Below, piece by piece: positions 39,664 through 48,469 of a stretch of DNA of 64,000 bases. Origin of the DNA: an uncultured Bacteroidia bacterium. Its GTDB lineage: Bacteria; Bacteroidota; Bacteroidia; Bacteroidales; F082. Under the pieces are notes generated by a model. That model saw only the letters and a list, made by a program, of their open reading frames with translations. It had not been told where the DNA came from and did not search any database. The stretch is taken from the NCBI GenBank assembly GCA_902785755.1, contig CACZZO010000003.1:62001-126000 (forward strand), read 5' to 3'. Both the position numbers and the translations under genes were made by a program. How positions within the stretch are numbered: the stretch's first letter is position 1; every line of letters starts with the position of its first letter.

Positions 39664-40607
39664 TACTCCAATCTCACCTCATCCACCCAAAGCACATTGT
39701 CCAAAGTGCCGATGAAAGCACCGCAACTTCCCGAAGCGAACCACAAAATGGCGTGAGTGACAGGGCAATCCGCATCGGCCCAGCCTTCTTCGAGGATGGG
39801 CTTCTTCTTGCCTTTGCTATTGAAGGCGTACATATTCTTATAGCCTGTAATCAAATCCATGTAGGGCTTGTAATCCTTGTGTTTTCGCGCATCGCCGTAA
39901 ATGACTGGCAGCCTACGGTCGATAATCCAATCTGCGGTCGACCTTTCCACTTGGCACATCGCCGTTCCCACCCGCTTGGCGTGGATGTTGCCATCTTCGT
40001 CTTCCCAGCGGTTTTGCAATATGAGAACGACTTCGGCAGGGTCGTAGCCGTCAAATTCGGTGGCGCGGAATGTGGTGCTCCTAATCAATTTTCCAGTATT
40101 CGGAATCTTCGCCTTATAATTGAAAACCAACGCTTTCGGTCGTTTGGAAAAAGGTATGCCCCAAGTCATAACGGCGTAGGGATTGCTGATGGCCGAAACG
40201 GGTTCTTGCGTCTGTCCCCAATAGATAGAGCCTGCCGCCATCACCTTGACATTGATAATGCCTGCCACCTTGCACGACACCATTTGGGAAACCAATTTGG
40301 CGCATTTTCCCGTCGGGCCATCGTCGGGCGTGACATTGGTGCTGGTCTTCACCACGCCCACCACCTTGGCAAAGACATTCGACGACGACCAAATCGTGTT
40401 TTTGTAGGAATAGGGAACATTGCCCCGAATGGTATCGGTTGGGCCAAGCATGTAAACGATTTTTTCCTGACCGCCAATCACTTTAGACTCAGTGATATAA
40501 CGCACGGCCCATTGGTTGAAATCGCCGAAAGGCACTTTCTCGTAACGCTGGGCCAAGGCGGTCAAACAGGCCAACAGGCATAGTATGGTCACTTGAATTT
40601 TCGCCAT
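39660..40607 (-). CDS. PCMD-domain exported protein
   Basis: A 315-residue protein with a signal peptide (IQVTILCLLACLTALAQ). The beta-sandwich pattern IPNTGKLIRSTTFRATEFDG, DPAEVVLILQNRWEDEDGNI, and LPVIYGDARKHKDY fits PCMD (putative carbohydrate metabolism domain); it ends GTLDNVLWVDEVRLEY. It is expected in the periplasm or on the surface, and glycan binding is inferred from the family. Its start overlaps the SDR gene end by 19 bp, so it may be part of the same operon. Its stop overlaps that of the convergent tatC. Confidence 0.82.
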   Translation of the reverse strand: MAKIQVTILCLLACLTALAQRYEKVPFGDFNQWAVRYITESKVIGGQEKIVYMLGPTDTIRGNVPYSYKNTIWSSSNVFAKVVGVVKTSTNVTPDDGPTGKCAKLVSQMVSCKVAGIINVKVMAAGSIYWGQTQEPVSAISNPYAVMTWGIPFSKRPKALVFNYKAKIPNTGKLIRSTTFRATEFDGYDPAEVVLILQNRWEDEDGNIHAKRVGTAMCQVERSTADWIIDRRLPVIYGDARKHKDYKPYMDLITGYKNMYAFNSKGKKKPILEEGWADADCPVTHAILWFASGSCGAFIGTLDNVLWVDEVRLEY

Positions 40608-41404
40608 AACTTATCAACTAATCTTTTGGGTAACAAGGCAATCAGCGGGGGCAAGTAATAGTTCATGAAACCCGGTTTCACCACTCTTTTTTTCCGTATC
40701 ATTCCATTCAAGGCCTTGCGCACCAACCATTGCGGCATGCCAATCAGTCCGATTTTCACGCCGAGGTTCAACAAATTGGGTTTCAGTCTGTAAAGCGGTG
40801 TGGCAATGGCGGCGGGACAGACCGTTGTCACACCCACACCGTAGGGTCGCATCTCGAAATAGAGCGACTTGCCGAAACTTTTCAGATAGGCTTTGGTGGC
40901 GGAATAGACCGTAATGCCCGGACACGGCAACTTGGCCGCCATCGACGACATATTAATAAGGTATCCGTAACCGCGCTTTTTCATTTCCTCGCCAAACAAG
41001 ACACACAATTTCGTCGGGGTAAAAACATGCAAACGCATCATGGTCAAGGCTTTGGCTTCGTTTTCCGTGGTCAGTTCCTCAAAAAAGAACATTCCTGCGT
41101 TGTTGACGAGAATGTCTATTTGAAGGCCTACAGCTTGGCAAAAACCGAACAATTCCTCAGCGGCAGACTCGGTGGACAAATCCTGATAGTGCGGAACGAT
41201 TTGGAGGGTAGAATTGCGTTTCAAGTCTTCGGAAACCTTTTCAAGCTCCTCCTTTTGGTTGCTGACTAAAAGCAAGTTACAACCGATTTTAGCCAATTGT
41301 CGGGCATATTCCAAGCCCATCCCCGAACTTCCGCCCGTGATGAGTGCCCAAGGCCGATGCCCGTGCGCCTCCTGAAACCGATTCATCCATTTCTGATAGT
41401 TCAT
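40589..41404 (-). CDS. short-chain dehydrogenase/reductase
   Basis: A 271-residue NAD(P)-dependent enzyme. The cofactor loop is WALITGGSSGMGLEYARQL, NNAG follows at about residues 98-101, the catalytic Ser lies in NMSSMAAKL and Tyr-Lys in YSATKAYLKS. CPAAIATPLYRLKP and a C-terminal hydrophobic tail (MNYYLPPLIALLPKRLV) resemble 17-beta/3-beta-hydroxysteroid dehydrogenase types. The gene abuts the OYE gene (shared position 41404), suggesting tight coupling. With the OYE and 5-alpha-reductase genes it may act on a sterol or bile acid. Confidence 0.85.
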   Translation of the reverse strand: MNYQKWMNRFQEAHGHRPWALITGGSSGMGLEYARQLAKIGCNLLLVSNQKEELEKVSEDLKRNSTLQIVPHYQDLSTESAAEELFGFCQAVGLQIDILVNNAGMFFFEELTTENEAKALTMMRLHVFTPTKLCVLFGEEMKKRGYGYLINMSSMAAKLPCPGITVYSATKAYLKSFGKSLYFEMRPYGVGVTTVCPAAIATPLYRLKPNLLNLGVKIGLIGMPQWLVRKALNGMIRKKRVVKPGFMNYYLPPLIALLPKRLVDKLWRKFK

Positions 41405-42639
41405 TAACCCTTCTTTTCCGCTTTTTTAATCTCTTTCCTTATTGCTTTCGGCAGTTCATCATCTACGCAACGGTGACACTTCATCTCCAAGGTGTACATG
41501 CGTCCGATGCAATAGTTGCTATGCTTGCACTCGCTTCGGGTCAACTCGCCGCTGTGCAGTTTGTTGACAAACTCAGTGTCGTTTATCAAAGCGCGTGCCA
41601 TTTGCAAGGCCACAAAGCCCGAATCGAGCACTTCCTCCATTTTTTCTCGTGAAACCATGCCGCCCACATAAATCAAAGGCAGTTTCAGGTTTTTGCGAAA
41701 CACCTTGGCCTCCTCCAAGAAATAGCCTTCACTGAATGGCACCGTGGGAATCATCTTTCGGCCAAACAAGGCCAATCCCGCCTTGAGCCACCAGAACTTC
41801 TTCGGGTCCATGTAATAGCGCAAGGTCCTGAGCGGCATTGCGCCACGCATCACCTCCATAGGGGCCTTACTGACGAAGCCTGCCGTAAGCACAAGTGCAT
41901 GAACACCAAGACGTTCCAATTCCTTCGCCACCTCAAGACATTCCTCTTGCTGCATCCCCTTCTTGAAGCCGTCGTGCATGTTCACCTTGACCACAACGGC
42001 CATGTCGTTGCCCGCCGTGCGCATCACCTCCTCGATGACGAGGCGCATGAAACGCATCCGGTTTTCGAGGCTTCCGCCAAACTCGTCGCGACGGCGGTTG
42101 GTGTAAGGCGACAAAAACTGACTGATGAGGTAGCCATGTCCCGCATGGATTTCAACGCAGTCGAAACCCGCTTTGCGAGCCAAATCGACGGCCTTACCGA
42201 AATCAAGTACCAACTTATAAATCTCTGACTTTCTAAGTTTTCTGACGAAGGTCGGAGAATACAAATTGAACCCTCCCGAAGCCCCGACAGGCATACAGCC
42301 GCAGGTAGAGCGGTGCGTCATGTTGCCGCAATGCCCCAATTGGATGGAAGCCTTCGCGCCATGACTATGGACGGCATCGGTGAGGTTTTTCAAGGTGGGC
42401 ACAATCTCCTCGCGCATCCAAAGTTGGCCGTTGAACGACAGTCCCGACTGGCTGACTGCTGCATAGGCCACCGTCGTCATGCCTACACCGCCTCGCGCCA
42501 CTGCCACATGATAATTGTATAGGTCGTCGGAAGGACGGTTGCCGTATGCCATATTTTCAAAAGCCGCCGAGCGTATTACCCTATTTCGCAAGGTGATAGG
42601 CCCGATTTCGCAAGGGGTGAATATGATTGATTTTTCCAT
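41404..42639 (-). CDS. NADH:flavin oxidoreductase (Old Yellow Enzyme family)
   Basis: A 411-residue FMN enzyme. OYE features are IGPITLRNRVIRSAAFENMA, ASIQLGHCGN, VEIHAGHGYLISQFLSPYTN, RRDEFGGSLENRMRFMRLVI, and PLIYVGGMVS. The tail (CKHSNYCIGRMYTLEMKCHR) is Cys-rich but too short for the FeS/FAD extension of BaiCD-type enzymes. OYE homologues reduce delta-4 double bonds in 3-oxo steroids and bile acids (5-beta-reductase activity) in gut bacteria. Its place between the SDR and the 5-alpha-reductase-like gene supports such a role; the substrate is not proven. Confidence 0.88.
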   Translation of the reverse strand: MEKSIIFTPCEIGPITLRNRVIRSAAFENMAYGNRPSDDLYNYHVAVARGGVGMTTVAYAAVSQSGLSFNGQLWMREEIVPTLKNLTDAVHSHGAKASIQLGHCGNMTHRSTCGCMPVGASGGFNLYSPTFVRKLRKSEIYKLVLDFGKAVDLARKAGFDCVEIHAGHGYLISQFLSPYTNRRRDEFGGSLENRMRFMRLVIEEVMRTAGNDMAVVVKVNMHDGFKKGMQQEECLEVAKELERLGVHALVLTAGFVSKAPMEVMRGAMPLRTLRYYMDPKKFWWLKAGLALFGRKMIPTVPFSEGYFLEEAKVFRKNLKLPLIYVGGMVSREKMEEVLDSGFVALQMARALINDTEFVNKLHSGELTRSECKHSNYCIGRMYTLEMKCHRCVDDELPKAIRKEIKKAEKKG

Positions 42640-42642
42640 GAC

Positions 42643-43416
42643 TCAATAGATAAAAGGTATGATTCTCTTGACTTTCTTCGTGTCCAGGGCTTTGCCGAAC
42701 TCACTTTGGTACATCTTATAGATATGGTCGGCGCGAGGGGCGAGGTTGGCGAAAGTCCACAAAGCGAACACCGCGCCCGCCCACGACCATGTAAGTATCG
42801 CAAAGCCAACCCATTCCACAAACTCGCCGAAATAATTGGCAGAGGTCACATAGCGAAACATGCCTTGCTTGGGCAGATAATGCCGTGTGTCGCCATCCTT
42901 GCGAAGGTTGCGGATAATGTCGTCGGACTGAATGTTGATATACATGCCAATGATGAAAACCAAAAATCCAGCAATAAAACGCGGGTCGGTGAGCCAATCG
43001 CGGCCATAGTAGTCGTCGGGCGAGATGTAGAAAATCCAGCCGCCTTGCATCAGCGCGTTCAACACATTGAAAACCACGCCCATAACTACAATCGAAAGCG
43101 GCATGACGCTGTTGCCCCTCATCCGGAACGGAAACACAAAAGACCGCTGGATGTAGTGTAGTTCAAACAAAAAGAGGAAGGCTATCCGTACCAAATCGCC
43201 GCGCCTATCGGAGAAGAGCCAAAGCAGCAACATGGCAACAAACACAGGCGATTCCATCAATACCCAGCCCAATTTGTTATTGACCGCCGGACCCCATTTC
43301 TTGTTGTAGAACTTGCCATAGCCTGCATCCACGAAATATAGGCTCACAAAGACCACCACAGCGAAGGCCGACATGACAATTAGGTATAAGTTAAAGGAAT
43401 GTTCGGACATTTTCAT
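42643..43416 (-). CDS. 3-oxo-5-alpha-steroid 4-dehydrogenase family membrane enzyme
   Basis: About 257 residues from MKMSEHSFNLYLIVMSAFAV (43416), with roughly six to seven membrane helices. The steroid 5-alpha-reductase C-terminal pattern is clear: ELHYIQRSFVFPFRMRG, DDIIRNLRKDGDTRHYLPKQ, GMFRYVTSANYFGEFVEWVG, and FALWTFANLAPRADHIYKMY. NAD(P)H-dependent reduction of a delta-4 3-oxo compound is inferred. The gene is 3 bp above the OYE gene and starts the operon. An earlier ATG at 43449 gives an extra hydrophobic stretch and is less likely. Confidence 0.85.
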   Translation of the reverse strand: MKMSEHSFNLYLIVMSAFAVVVFVSLYFVDAGYGKFYNKKWGPAVNNKLGWVLMESPVFVAMLLLWLFSDRRGDLVRIAFLFLFELHYIQRSFVFPFRMRGNSVMPLSIVVMGVVFNVLNALMQGGWIFYISPDDYYGRDWLTDPRFIAGFLVFIIGMYINIQSDDIIRNLRKDGDTRHYLPKQGMFRYVTSANYFGEFVEWVGFAILTWSWAGAVFALWTFANLAPRADHIYKMYQSEFGKALDTKKVKRIIPFIY

Positions 43417-43493
43417 TGAGAAATAAAGGCCAAAAATAGGAAAAAACATCGTCGGTCAACGATATTTTCAACCAATATTCAAGAAAATTCCGC

Positions 43494-43501
43494 TATCTTT
43501 G
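43494..43501 (+). promoter_or_regulatory. -7 box (TATCTTTG) of the YugP-type peptidase
   Basis: TATCTTTG lies 26 bp before the ATG at 43528. Confidence 0.6.
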
Positions 43502-43527
43502 CACCTTAAATAACAAAAATTGGAGCA

Positions 43528-44205
43528 ATGAACACAAGCTGGATTCTTATCATCGTCATCGGCATCGTCGGGATGCTGGTGCAATGGAAACTGAAAAGCG
43601 TATTCGCAAAGTACTCGAAAGTGCTCTCGCCTGGCGGAATGACAGGAGCGCAAATCGCGCAGAAAATGCTAAACGACAACGGCATATATGACGTTTCGGT
43701 GACTTGCATCAAAGGGCAACTCACCGACCATTACGACCCCACCAAGAAGACCGTCAACCTTAGTGAAGATGTTTACCGCATGAACAGTGTTGCGGCGGCT
43801 GCCGTTGCTGCCCACGAATGTGGCCACGCCGTGCAGCATAAAGAAGGCTATGCACCGTTGAAATTACGCTCGGCTTTGGTGCCAGCCGTCAGCTTTTCGT
43901 CTAAATTGTCGATGTTTGTCATCATCATCGGGCTGCTCATTATCAACACTTTCCCTGCCCTGTTTTGGTTAGGTATCGCCATGTTCGCATTGGTGTTCCT
44001 TTTTAGCGTCGTCACCTTGCCCGTCGAGTTCAATGCCTCGCGCCGCGCGTTGGCATGGCTACAATCATCCAACTCGCTCAGTCAAGCCGAGGTAGGACAG
44101 GCCAAGGAAGCGTTGGGGTGGGCCGCAAGCACATACGTGGTCGCAGCCTTATCATCGTTGGCTTCGCTGTTGTATTACATTGGATTGGGGAATAGCAGGA
44201 GGTGA
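43528..44205 (+). CDS. zinc metallopeptidase, YugP family
   Basis: A 225-residue membrane peptidase (Zn_peptidase_2). The zinc motif HECGHAVQH (about residues 91-99) is preceded by DHYDPTKKTVNLSEDVYRMN. An N-terminal anchor (WILIIVIGIVGMLVQWKL) and two central helices (SMFVIIIGLLIINTFPALFW, MFALVFLFSVVTLPVEFN) frame the site; FNASRRALAWL carries the third ligand region. Function is unknown. It is a single-gene unit. Confidence 0.9.
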   Translation: MNTSWILIIVIGIVGMLVQWKLKSVFAKYSKVLSPGGMTGAQIAQKMLNDNGIYDVSVTCIKGQLTDHYDPTKKTVNLSEDVYRMNSVAAAAVAAHECGHAVQHKEGYAPLKLRSALVPAVSFSSKLSMFVIIIGLLIINTFPALFWLGIAMFALVFLFSVVTLPVEFNASRRALAWLQSSNSLSQAEVGQAKEALGWAASTYVVAALSSLASLLYYIGLGNSRR

Positions 44206-44212
44206 TTTCGCC

Positions 44213-44572
44213 TCAATTCCCTATAATTCTTGCATAATCTTCCTTTACGCGGCGGGCAACATCGTCCTTGCCAGCGGCTGAAATGGCATCCATGAACTTC
44301 AGGCGGGCCTTGTCGAACTTCATCTGCTCCTCATTCGTAAGGGATTTGCTGTTTTCATAATAGTTCTTGCACATGGTGACGAATTGCCCTACGGCAGCAT
44401 CCCACTCCTCGGCTGTGTAATGCTTCGATTTCTTTGAAACCTGATTGACGAATTTCTCGGCATTGACCACAATTTCGTGCGGATTATCAGTGTATTGGTA
44501 TGTGGCCGGACCACGCTGGCAACCCGCAACTGTGAGCATCACCAATAATAAAAGAGGTAAAAACTTTTTCAT
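44213..44572 (-). CDS. small lipoprotein of unknown function
   Basis: A 119-residue lipoprotein (MKKFLPLLLLVMLTVAGC, lipobox VAGC). The mature part is helical and charged (NAEKFVNQVSKKSKHYTAEE, KNYYENSKSLTNEEQMKFDK), with no recognised family beyond a general resemblance to DUF6565-like Bacteroidota lipoproteins. It is convergent with the YugP gene. Confidence 0.75.
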   Translation of the reverse strand: MKKFLPLLLLVMLTVAGCQRGPATYQYTDNPHEIVVNAEKFVNQVSKKSKHYTAEEWDAAVGQFVTMCKNYYENSKSLTNEEQMKFDKARLKFMDAISAAGKDDVARRVKEDYARIIGN

Positions 44573-44758
44573 CTTGTTCAGAATTTTGGCGCAAAAATAA
44601 GACTTTTTGTTTCAATGTGAGAGTTTTTTCGTATTTTAGCCGACCTTTTGTTGTTGAGTTGTTGGTGGTTGGACCGTTTAATCATTTGACAGACAACCTC
44701 AAACATTCACAACATACAAAGAATCAATAATTAAACATTAAACTATAAACTATCACAA

Positions 44759-46225
44759 ATGACAATCAAAGAATTGGAACCGAATGGCGTGTTTAGGAAT
44801 TTCTACAGCTTGACACAGATTCCGCGCCCTTCGAAGAAAGAAGCAAAGGTGATCGCCTTCATGAAACAATGGGGCGAGGAACACGGATTGGAAACCATCA
44901 TTGAGGACTGCGGCAACGTCATCATGCGCAAGCCCGCCACGCCCGGCATGGAAAACCGCAAAGGCGTTATCCTGCAAGCCCACCTCGACATGGTGCCGCA
45001 AAAGAACGCCGACAAGGTACACGATTTCGAGAACGACCCGATTGAAACCCACATCGAAAACGGTTGGGTGAAGGCTAACGGCACCACCCTCGGCGCCGAC
45101 AATGGCATGGGTGCCGCCGCTGCTATGGCTGTGCTCGAAGCCACTGATTTACAACATGGTCCGATTGAGGCCCTGTTCACCATTGACGAGGAAACAGGCA
45201 TGACGGGTGCCAACAAGCTGCAACCCGGCCTGCTGCAAGGCGACATCCTGATGAACATGGACTCCGAAACCGAAGGCGAACTTTATGTGGGTTGCGCCGG
45301 CGGGGTCGACACCATCGGCACATGGACTCCTACTTACGAAGACGTTCCCGCTGGAATGGTGGCTTATCGCCTGTTTGTCAAGGGATTGAAAGGCGGTCAC
45401 TCGGGCATGGACATCAACCTTGGTCGCGCCAATGCCAACAAAGTGTTGAACTCCATGCTGCTGATGGCAGCTGAGAAATACGGCCTGCGCCTTGCCTGCA
45501 TCGATGGTGGCAGCTTGCGTAACGCCATCCCAAGAGAGGCCGAAGCCATCGTTGTGGTTCCCGCCGACAAGGAGGAGGAATTCAAACAATTTGCCGCTGA
45601 GTATGAAGGCATTTGCAAGGAAGAGTTTGCCCAAACCGAGCCTGAATTGGCCATTCTCTGCGAACCCGCCGAAATGCCCAAACAAGTCATTGACTTGAAG
45701 ACGCAAAACAACATGTTCTGCGCCATCGCCCGCTATCCCAACGGCGTGATTGCCATGTCAAACGACTTTGAAGGCACCACCGAAACCTCCAGCAATCTTG
45801 CCACGGTGAAGATGGAAAACGGCAAGATTGTGTGCGCTGCCCTCACCCGCAGCCTCGTCGATGCCGACAAGGACAAGTTGGCCGAGCAAATCCGCAAGAA
45901 CCTCACCGACAATGGTGCAGAGGCTTACTCCACTGGCGATTATCCCGGCTGGAAACCCAACATCAACTCGACTATCCTCAATCTGATGAAGAAAGTCTAT
46001 CACGACAAGTTCGGCAAGGAAGCCAAGATTATGGTCATCCACGCCGGATTGGAATGTGGCATCCTCGGCTCGAAGTACCCGAATTGGGACATGGTCTCCT
46101 TCGGCCCGACCTTGGTTCACCCCCATTCCCCCGACGAAGCCCTGCTCATCGAGAGTGTGCAGCCTTTCTGGGACTTCCTCGTCGAGACATTGAAGAACAT
46201 TCCCGAAAAGGAAGCTGTTGCATAA
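44759..46225 (+). CDS. pepD: aminoacyl-histidine dipeptidase PepD (M20)
   Basis: A 488-residue metallopeptidase. M20 zinc ligands and catalytic residues sit in LQAHLDMVPQKN, LGADNGMGAAAAMAVLE, LFTIDEETGMTGANKL and LMNMDSETEGELYVGCAGG, with a late His in FGPTLVHPHSPDEALLIES. It degrades Xaa-His and other dipeptides. The lid domain insert (GGHSGMDINLGRANANKVLN) is normal. A strong terminator follows. Complete and housekeeping. Confidence 0.95.
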   Translation: MTIKELEPNGVFRNFYSLTQIPRPSKKEAKVIAFMKQWGEEHGLETIIEDCGNVIMRKPATPGMENRKGVILQAHLDMVPQKNADKVHDFENDPIETHIENGWVKANGTTLGADNGMGAAAAMAVLEATDLQHGPIEALFTIDEETGMTGANKLQPGLLQGDILMNMDSETEGELYVGCAGGVDTIGTWTPTYEDVPAGMVAYRLFVKGLKGGHSGMDINLGRANANKVLNSMLLMAAEKYGLRLACIDGGSLRNAIPREAEAIVVVPADKEEEFKQFAAEYEGICKEEFAQTEPELAILCEPAEMPKQVIDLKTQNNMFCAIARYPNGVIAMSNDFEGTTETSSNLATVKMENGKIVCAALTRSLVDADKDKLAEQIRKNLTDNGAEAYSTGDYPGWKPNINSTILNLMKKVYHDKFGKEAKIMVIHAGLECGILGSKYPNWDMVSFGPTLVHPHSPDEALLIESVQPFWDFLVETLKNIPEKEAVA

Positions 46226-46246
46226 GCAATTTATAATCAACAATTT

Positions 46247-46291
46247 GAGAAAGGCAAAATCAGAATTGGCTTTGCCTTTCTCATTTTTTTT
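46247..46291 (+). terminator. rho-independent terminator after pepD
   Basis: GAGAAAGGCAAA (46247-46258) and TTTGCCTTTCTC (46271-46282) form a perfect 12-bp stem followed by an eight-T tract. Confidence 0.92.
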
Positions 46292-46323
46292 GAGAAAAGT
46301 GTTGGAGCAAAGGAAATTCTTCG

Positions 46324-46331
46324 TACTTTTG
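46324..46331 (+). promoter_or_regulatory. -7 box (TACTTTTG) of rpmH
   Basis: TACTTTTG lies 53 bp before the rpmH start and fits TAnnTTTG. Confidence 0.6.
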
Positions 46332-46384
46332 CAGCCCGATTCAAAGGGATTCTACAGAAAAATAACAAATAAAAAGATACAGAG

Positions 46385-46531
46385 ATGAAGCGCACTTATC
46401 AACCATCGAACAGAAAACGTAGAAACAAACACGGTTTCAGAGAGAGAATGTCAACGGCTAACGGCCGTAAGGTTTTGGCCCGCAGAAGAGCCAAAGGCCG
46501 CAAAAAACTTACAGTTTCTGACGAGTATTAA
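46385..46531 (+). CDS. rpmH: 50S ribosomal protein L34
   Basis: A 48-residue protein: [20 protein letters not shown], then [20 protein letters not shown] and KLTVSDEY. This is the complete L34 sequence, rich in Arg and Lys as expected. It lies between the pepD terminator and its own terminator. In many bacteria rpmH neighbours rnpA and dnaA; here it does not, as is common in Bacteroidota. Confidence 0.97.
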   Translation: MKRTYQPSNRKRRNKHGFRERMSTANGRKVLARRRAKGRKKLTVSDEY

Positions 46532-46570
46532 ATTTTCGGAAGCCGTTATATTTCTTTTTAAGGTAAACGG

Positions 46571-46606
46571 AAGGCGACCCCGCTTGGGAATCGCCTTTTG
46601 TTGTTT
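46571..46606 (+). terminator. rho-independent terminator after rpmH
   Basis: AAGGCGA (46571-46577) and TCGCCTT (46591-46597) pair around a CCC/GGG inner stem, followed by TTGTTGTTTT. Confidence 0.75.
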
Positions 46607-46625
46607 TGTCAATACGAGGACATTA

Positions 46626-47399
46626 TTAGTCTTTCTCGCAACGATAAATGATTTCCTCTCCCCTACGCGCCAAGCGCATCCGCTCACGCTGTCCCGCTGA
46701 AATCTCGTAGTAAATCCTGTCTTCAATCACTTTGAAACCTGCCCTGCGTAAAACTTCAGCATAATCGCGGCCAAACTGCCGCACATGGTCATACTGGCCG
46801 AAAAGTCGCTCACGTTCCTTCGGGTCGGTGATTGTCGGGTCTTCAAAGGTATCCACGTCAGGGTTGATGGGTACAAGAAGAATCGCCCAGCCGCCGGGTT
46901 TCAAAATGCGCTTGATTTCGGCGAAGGCCTTATTCGCGTCGTTGACATGCTCAAGAACATGGTTGCAGATGACCACATCGTAGGTGTCACTCGGCTGGTC
47001 AATGGCGGTCACGTCCAAATGCAGGTCGGCGATGGGCGAATCGAGGTCGGCAGTGGTATAGTCGAGGTTTTTCAAGGCACGAAAACGTTTCAAAAACGGC
47101 TGTTCGGGCGCAAAATGCAAAACCTTCAATGGCGCGGTGAAGAAATCCGTTTTTTCTTTCAGATATAGCCACAGCAAGCGATGCCTTTCAAGCGACAAAC
47201 ATTTGGGACACAAACGATTATCCATAGCCTTGCCATAACCGTAAGGCAAGAACTTGCGGAAATGGCCGCCACATACGGGACATTCCACTTTGTTTCCAAT
47301 ATAGAACGGACGCACCAAAAGGCTGAACAAGTAGCTCAATTTGATGAGCCACTGGCGGGGGAAGATTTTGGTAAAGAGGGAAATGAGTTTCTTCATCAT
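46626..47399 (-). CDS. class I SAM-dependent methyltransferase with N-terminal Zn-ribbon
   Basis: About 257 residues from MMKKLISLFTKIFPRQWLIK (47399). CPVCGGHFRKFLPYG and LCPKCLSLERHRLLW form a four-Cys ribbon. The methyltransferase core follows (LKVLHFAPEQPFLKRF, YDVVICNHVLEHVNDANKAF, LKPGGWAILLVPIN). Proteins of this kind lie in surface-glycan loci; the substrate is unknown. Its promoter region is shared with the divergent GT2 gene. Confidence 0.85.
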   Translation of the reverse strand: MMKKLISLFTKIFPRQWLIKLSYLFSLLVRPFYIGNKVECPVCGGHFRKFLPYGYGKAMDNRLCPKCLSLERHRLLWLYLKEKTDFFTAPLKVLHFAPEQPFLKRFRALKNLDYTTADLDSPIADLHLDVTAIDQPSDTYDVVICNHVLEHVNDANKAFAEIKRILKPGGWAILLVPINPDVDTFEDPTITDPKERERLFGQYDHVRQFGRDYAEVLRRAGFKVIEDRIYYEISAGQRERMRLARRGEEIIYRCEKD

Positions 47400-47433
47400 T
47401 ACATATTTGACGCAAAAATACACAAAGATTGCC

Positions 47434-47441
47434 TATCTTTG
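47434..47441 (+). promoter_or_regulatory. -7 box (TATCTTTG) of the GT2 gene
   Basis: TATCTTTG lies 15 bp before the ATG at 47457 and fits TAnnTTTG. Confidence 0.6.
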
Positions 47442-47456
47442 CAAAAAATTCGAGAA

Positions 47457-48437
47457 ATGCTGTTTTCAATCATCATACCCGTCTATAACCGGCCTCAAGA
47501 AGTCGATGAGTTATTGGAAAGCCTTATCAATCAGACTTTCAAGGACTTTGAGGTCGTTGTGGTGGAGGACGGCTCATCAGAGAAATGCGACACGGTTTGC
47601 CAAAAATACACCGACAAGTTGAGTTTGAACTACTACTTCAAGCCCAATAGTGGCCCAGGGCCTTCGCGCAATTATGGTGCAGAGCGCAGCCAAGGCGAGT
47701 ACCTTATCGTATTAGACTCTGATGTTATCGTTCCCGACAACTACTTGGAAATCATCGAGAAAGAGTTGAAAAGCCAGACTTGTGATGCATTCGGCGGTCC
47801 AGACCAAGCGCATCCTTCTTTCACCCCAATCCAAAAGGCCATCAACTACTCAATGACTTCATTTTTCACTACGGGCGGCATTCGAGGTGGCAAGCAAAAA
47901 TTAGACAAGTTCTATCCCCGAAGTTTCAATTTGGGCATCAAGAAAAGCGTCTATGAAGCCTTGGGCGGCTTCGCTCCAATGCGTTATGGAGAAGATATTG
48001 ACCTGAGTACCAGAATCTTCGACAACGGTTACAGTTGCCGACTCTTCCCTGATGCCTTCGTCTATCACAAAAGACGTGTGAAGTTCAGTTCATTCTTCAG
48101 ACAGGTGAAACATTCGGGCGAGGCGCGTGTCATTTTGAAGAATAAATACCCTGAGACTTTCAAACTTGTGCATCTCTTGCCCGCCGCTTTTGTGGTCGGC
48201 AACCTAATTTTGGTATTGTTGGGCGTTTTCTGCCACTGGCTTTGGTTCACTCCCGTCCTACTCTACTGCTTGATGGTATTCTGTGATTCTTTGCTGAAAA
48301 ACAAGAGTTTAAAGGTTGCTTTGCTCTCTGTTCCTGCGGCTTACGTTCAACTATTCGGCTATGGTTTGGGCTTTCTTGAAGCCGCATGGCAAGACATTTT
48401 GAGCAAAAAACTGCCATCGAAAACGGAAAAATCGTAA
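47457..48437 (+). CDS. family 2 glycosyltransferase with C-terminal membrane helices
   Basis: About 326 residues from MLFSIIIPVYNRPQEVDELL. An upstream extension to 47181 lies opposite the methyltransferase gene and before the promoter, so it is rejected. GT-A features are VVVVEDGSSEKCD, GPGPSRNYGAERSQGEYLIV, LDSDVIVPDNY (DxD), and MRYGEDIDLSTRIFDNGY (ED base). Two C-terminal hydrophobic segments (LPAAFVVGNLILVLLGVF, LLYCLMVFCDSLL) anchor it in the membrane. It probably elongates a surface polysaccharide. Confidence 0.87.
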   Translation: MLFSIIIPVYNRPQEVDELLESLINQTFKDFEVVVVEDGSSEKCDTVCQKYTDKLSLNYYFKPNSGPGPSRNYGAERSQGEYLIVLDSDVIVPDNYLEIIEKELKSQTCDAFGGPDQAHPSFTPIQKAINYSMTSFFTTGGIRGGKQKLDKFYPRSFNLGIKKSVYEALGGFAPMRYGEDIDLSTRIFDNGYSCRLFPDAFVYHKRRVKFSSFFRQVKHSGEARVILKNKYPETFKLVHLLPAAFVVGNLILVLLGVFCHWLWFTPVLLYCLMVFCDSLLKNKSLKVALLSVPAAYVQLFGYGLGFLEAAWQDILSKKLPSKTEKS

Positions 48438-48469
48438 TTTCGCAGCATATTTCAATACCGAGTTATTCT

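Noticed and set aside
41404..42639. Assignment of the OYE as BaiCD or BaiH
   Set aside because: The protein is about 411 residues and lacks the iron-sulphur/FAD C-terminal extension of those enzymes.
47181..47456. N-terminal extension of the GT2 gene
   Set aside because: It lies opposite the methyltransferase gene and upstream of the -7 box; the normal GT2 start is at 47457.
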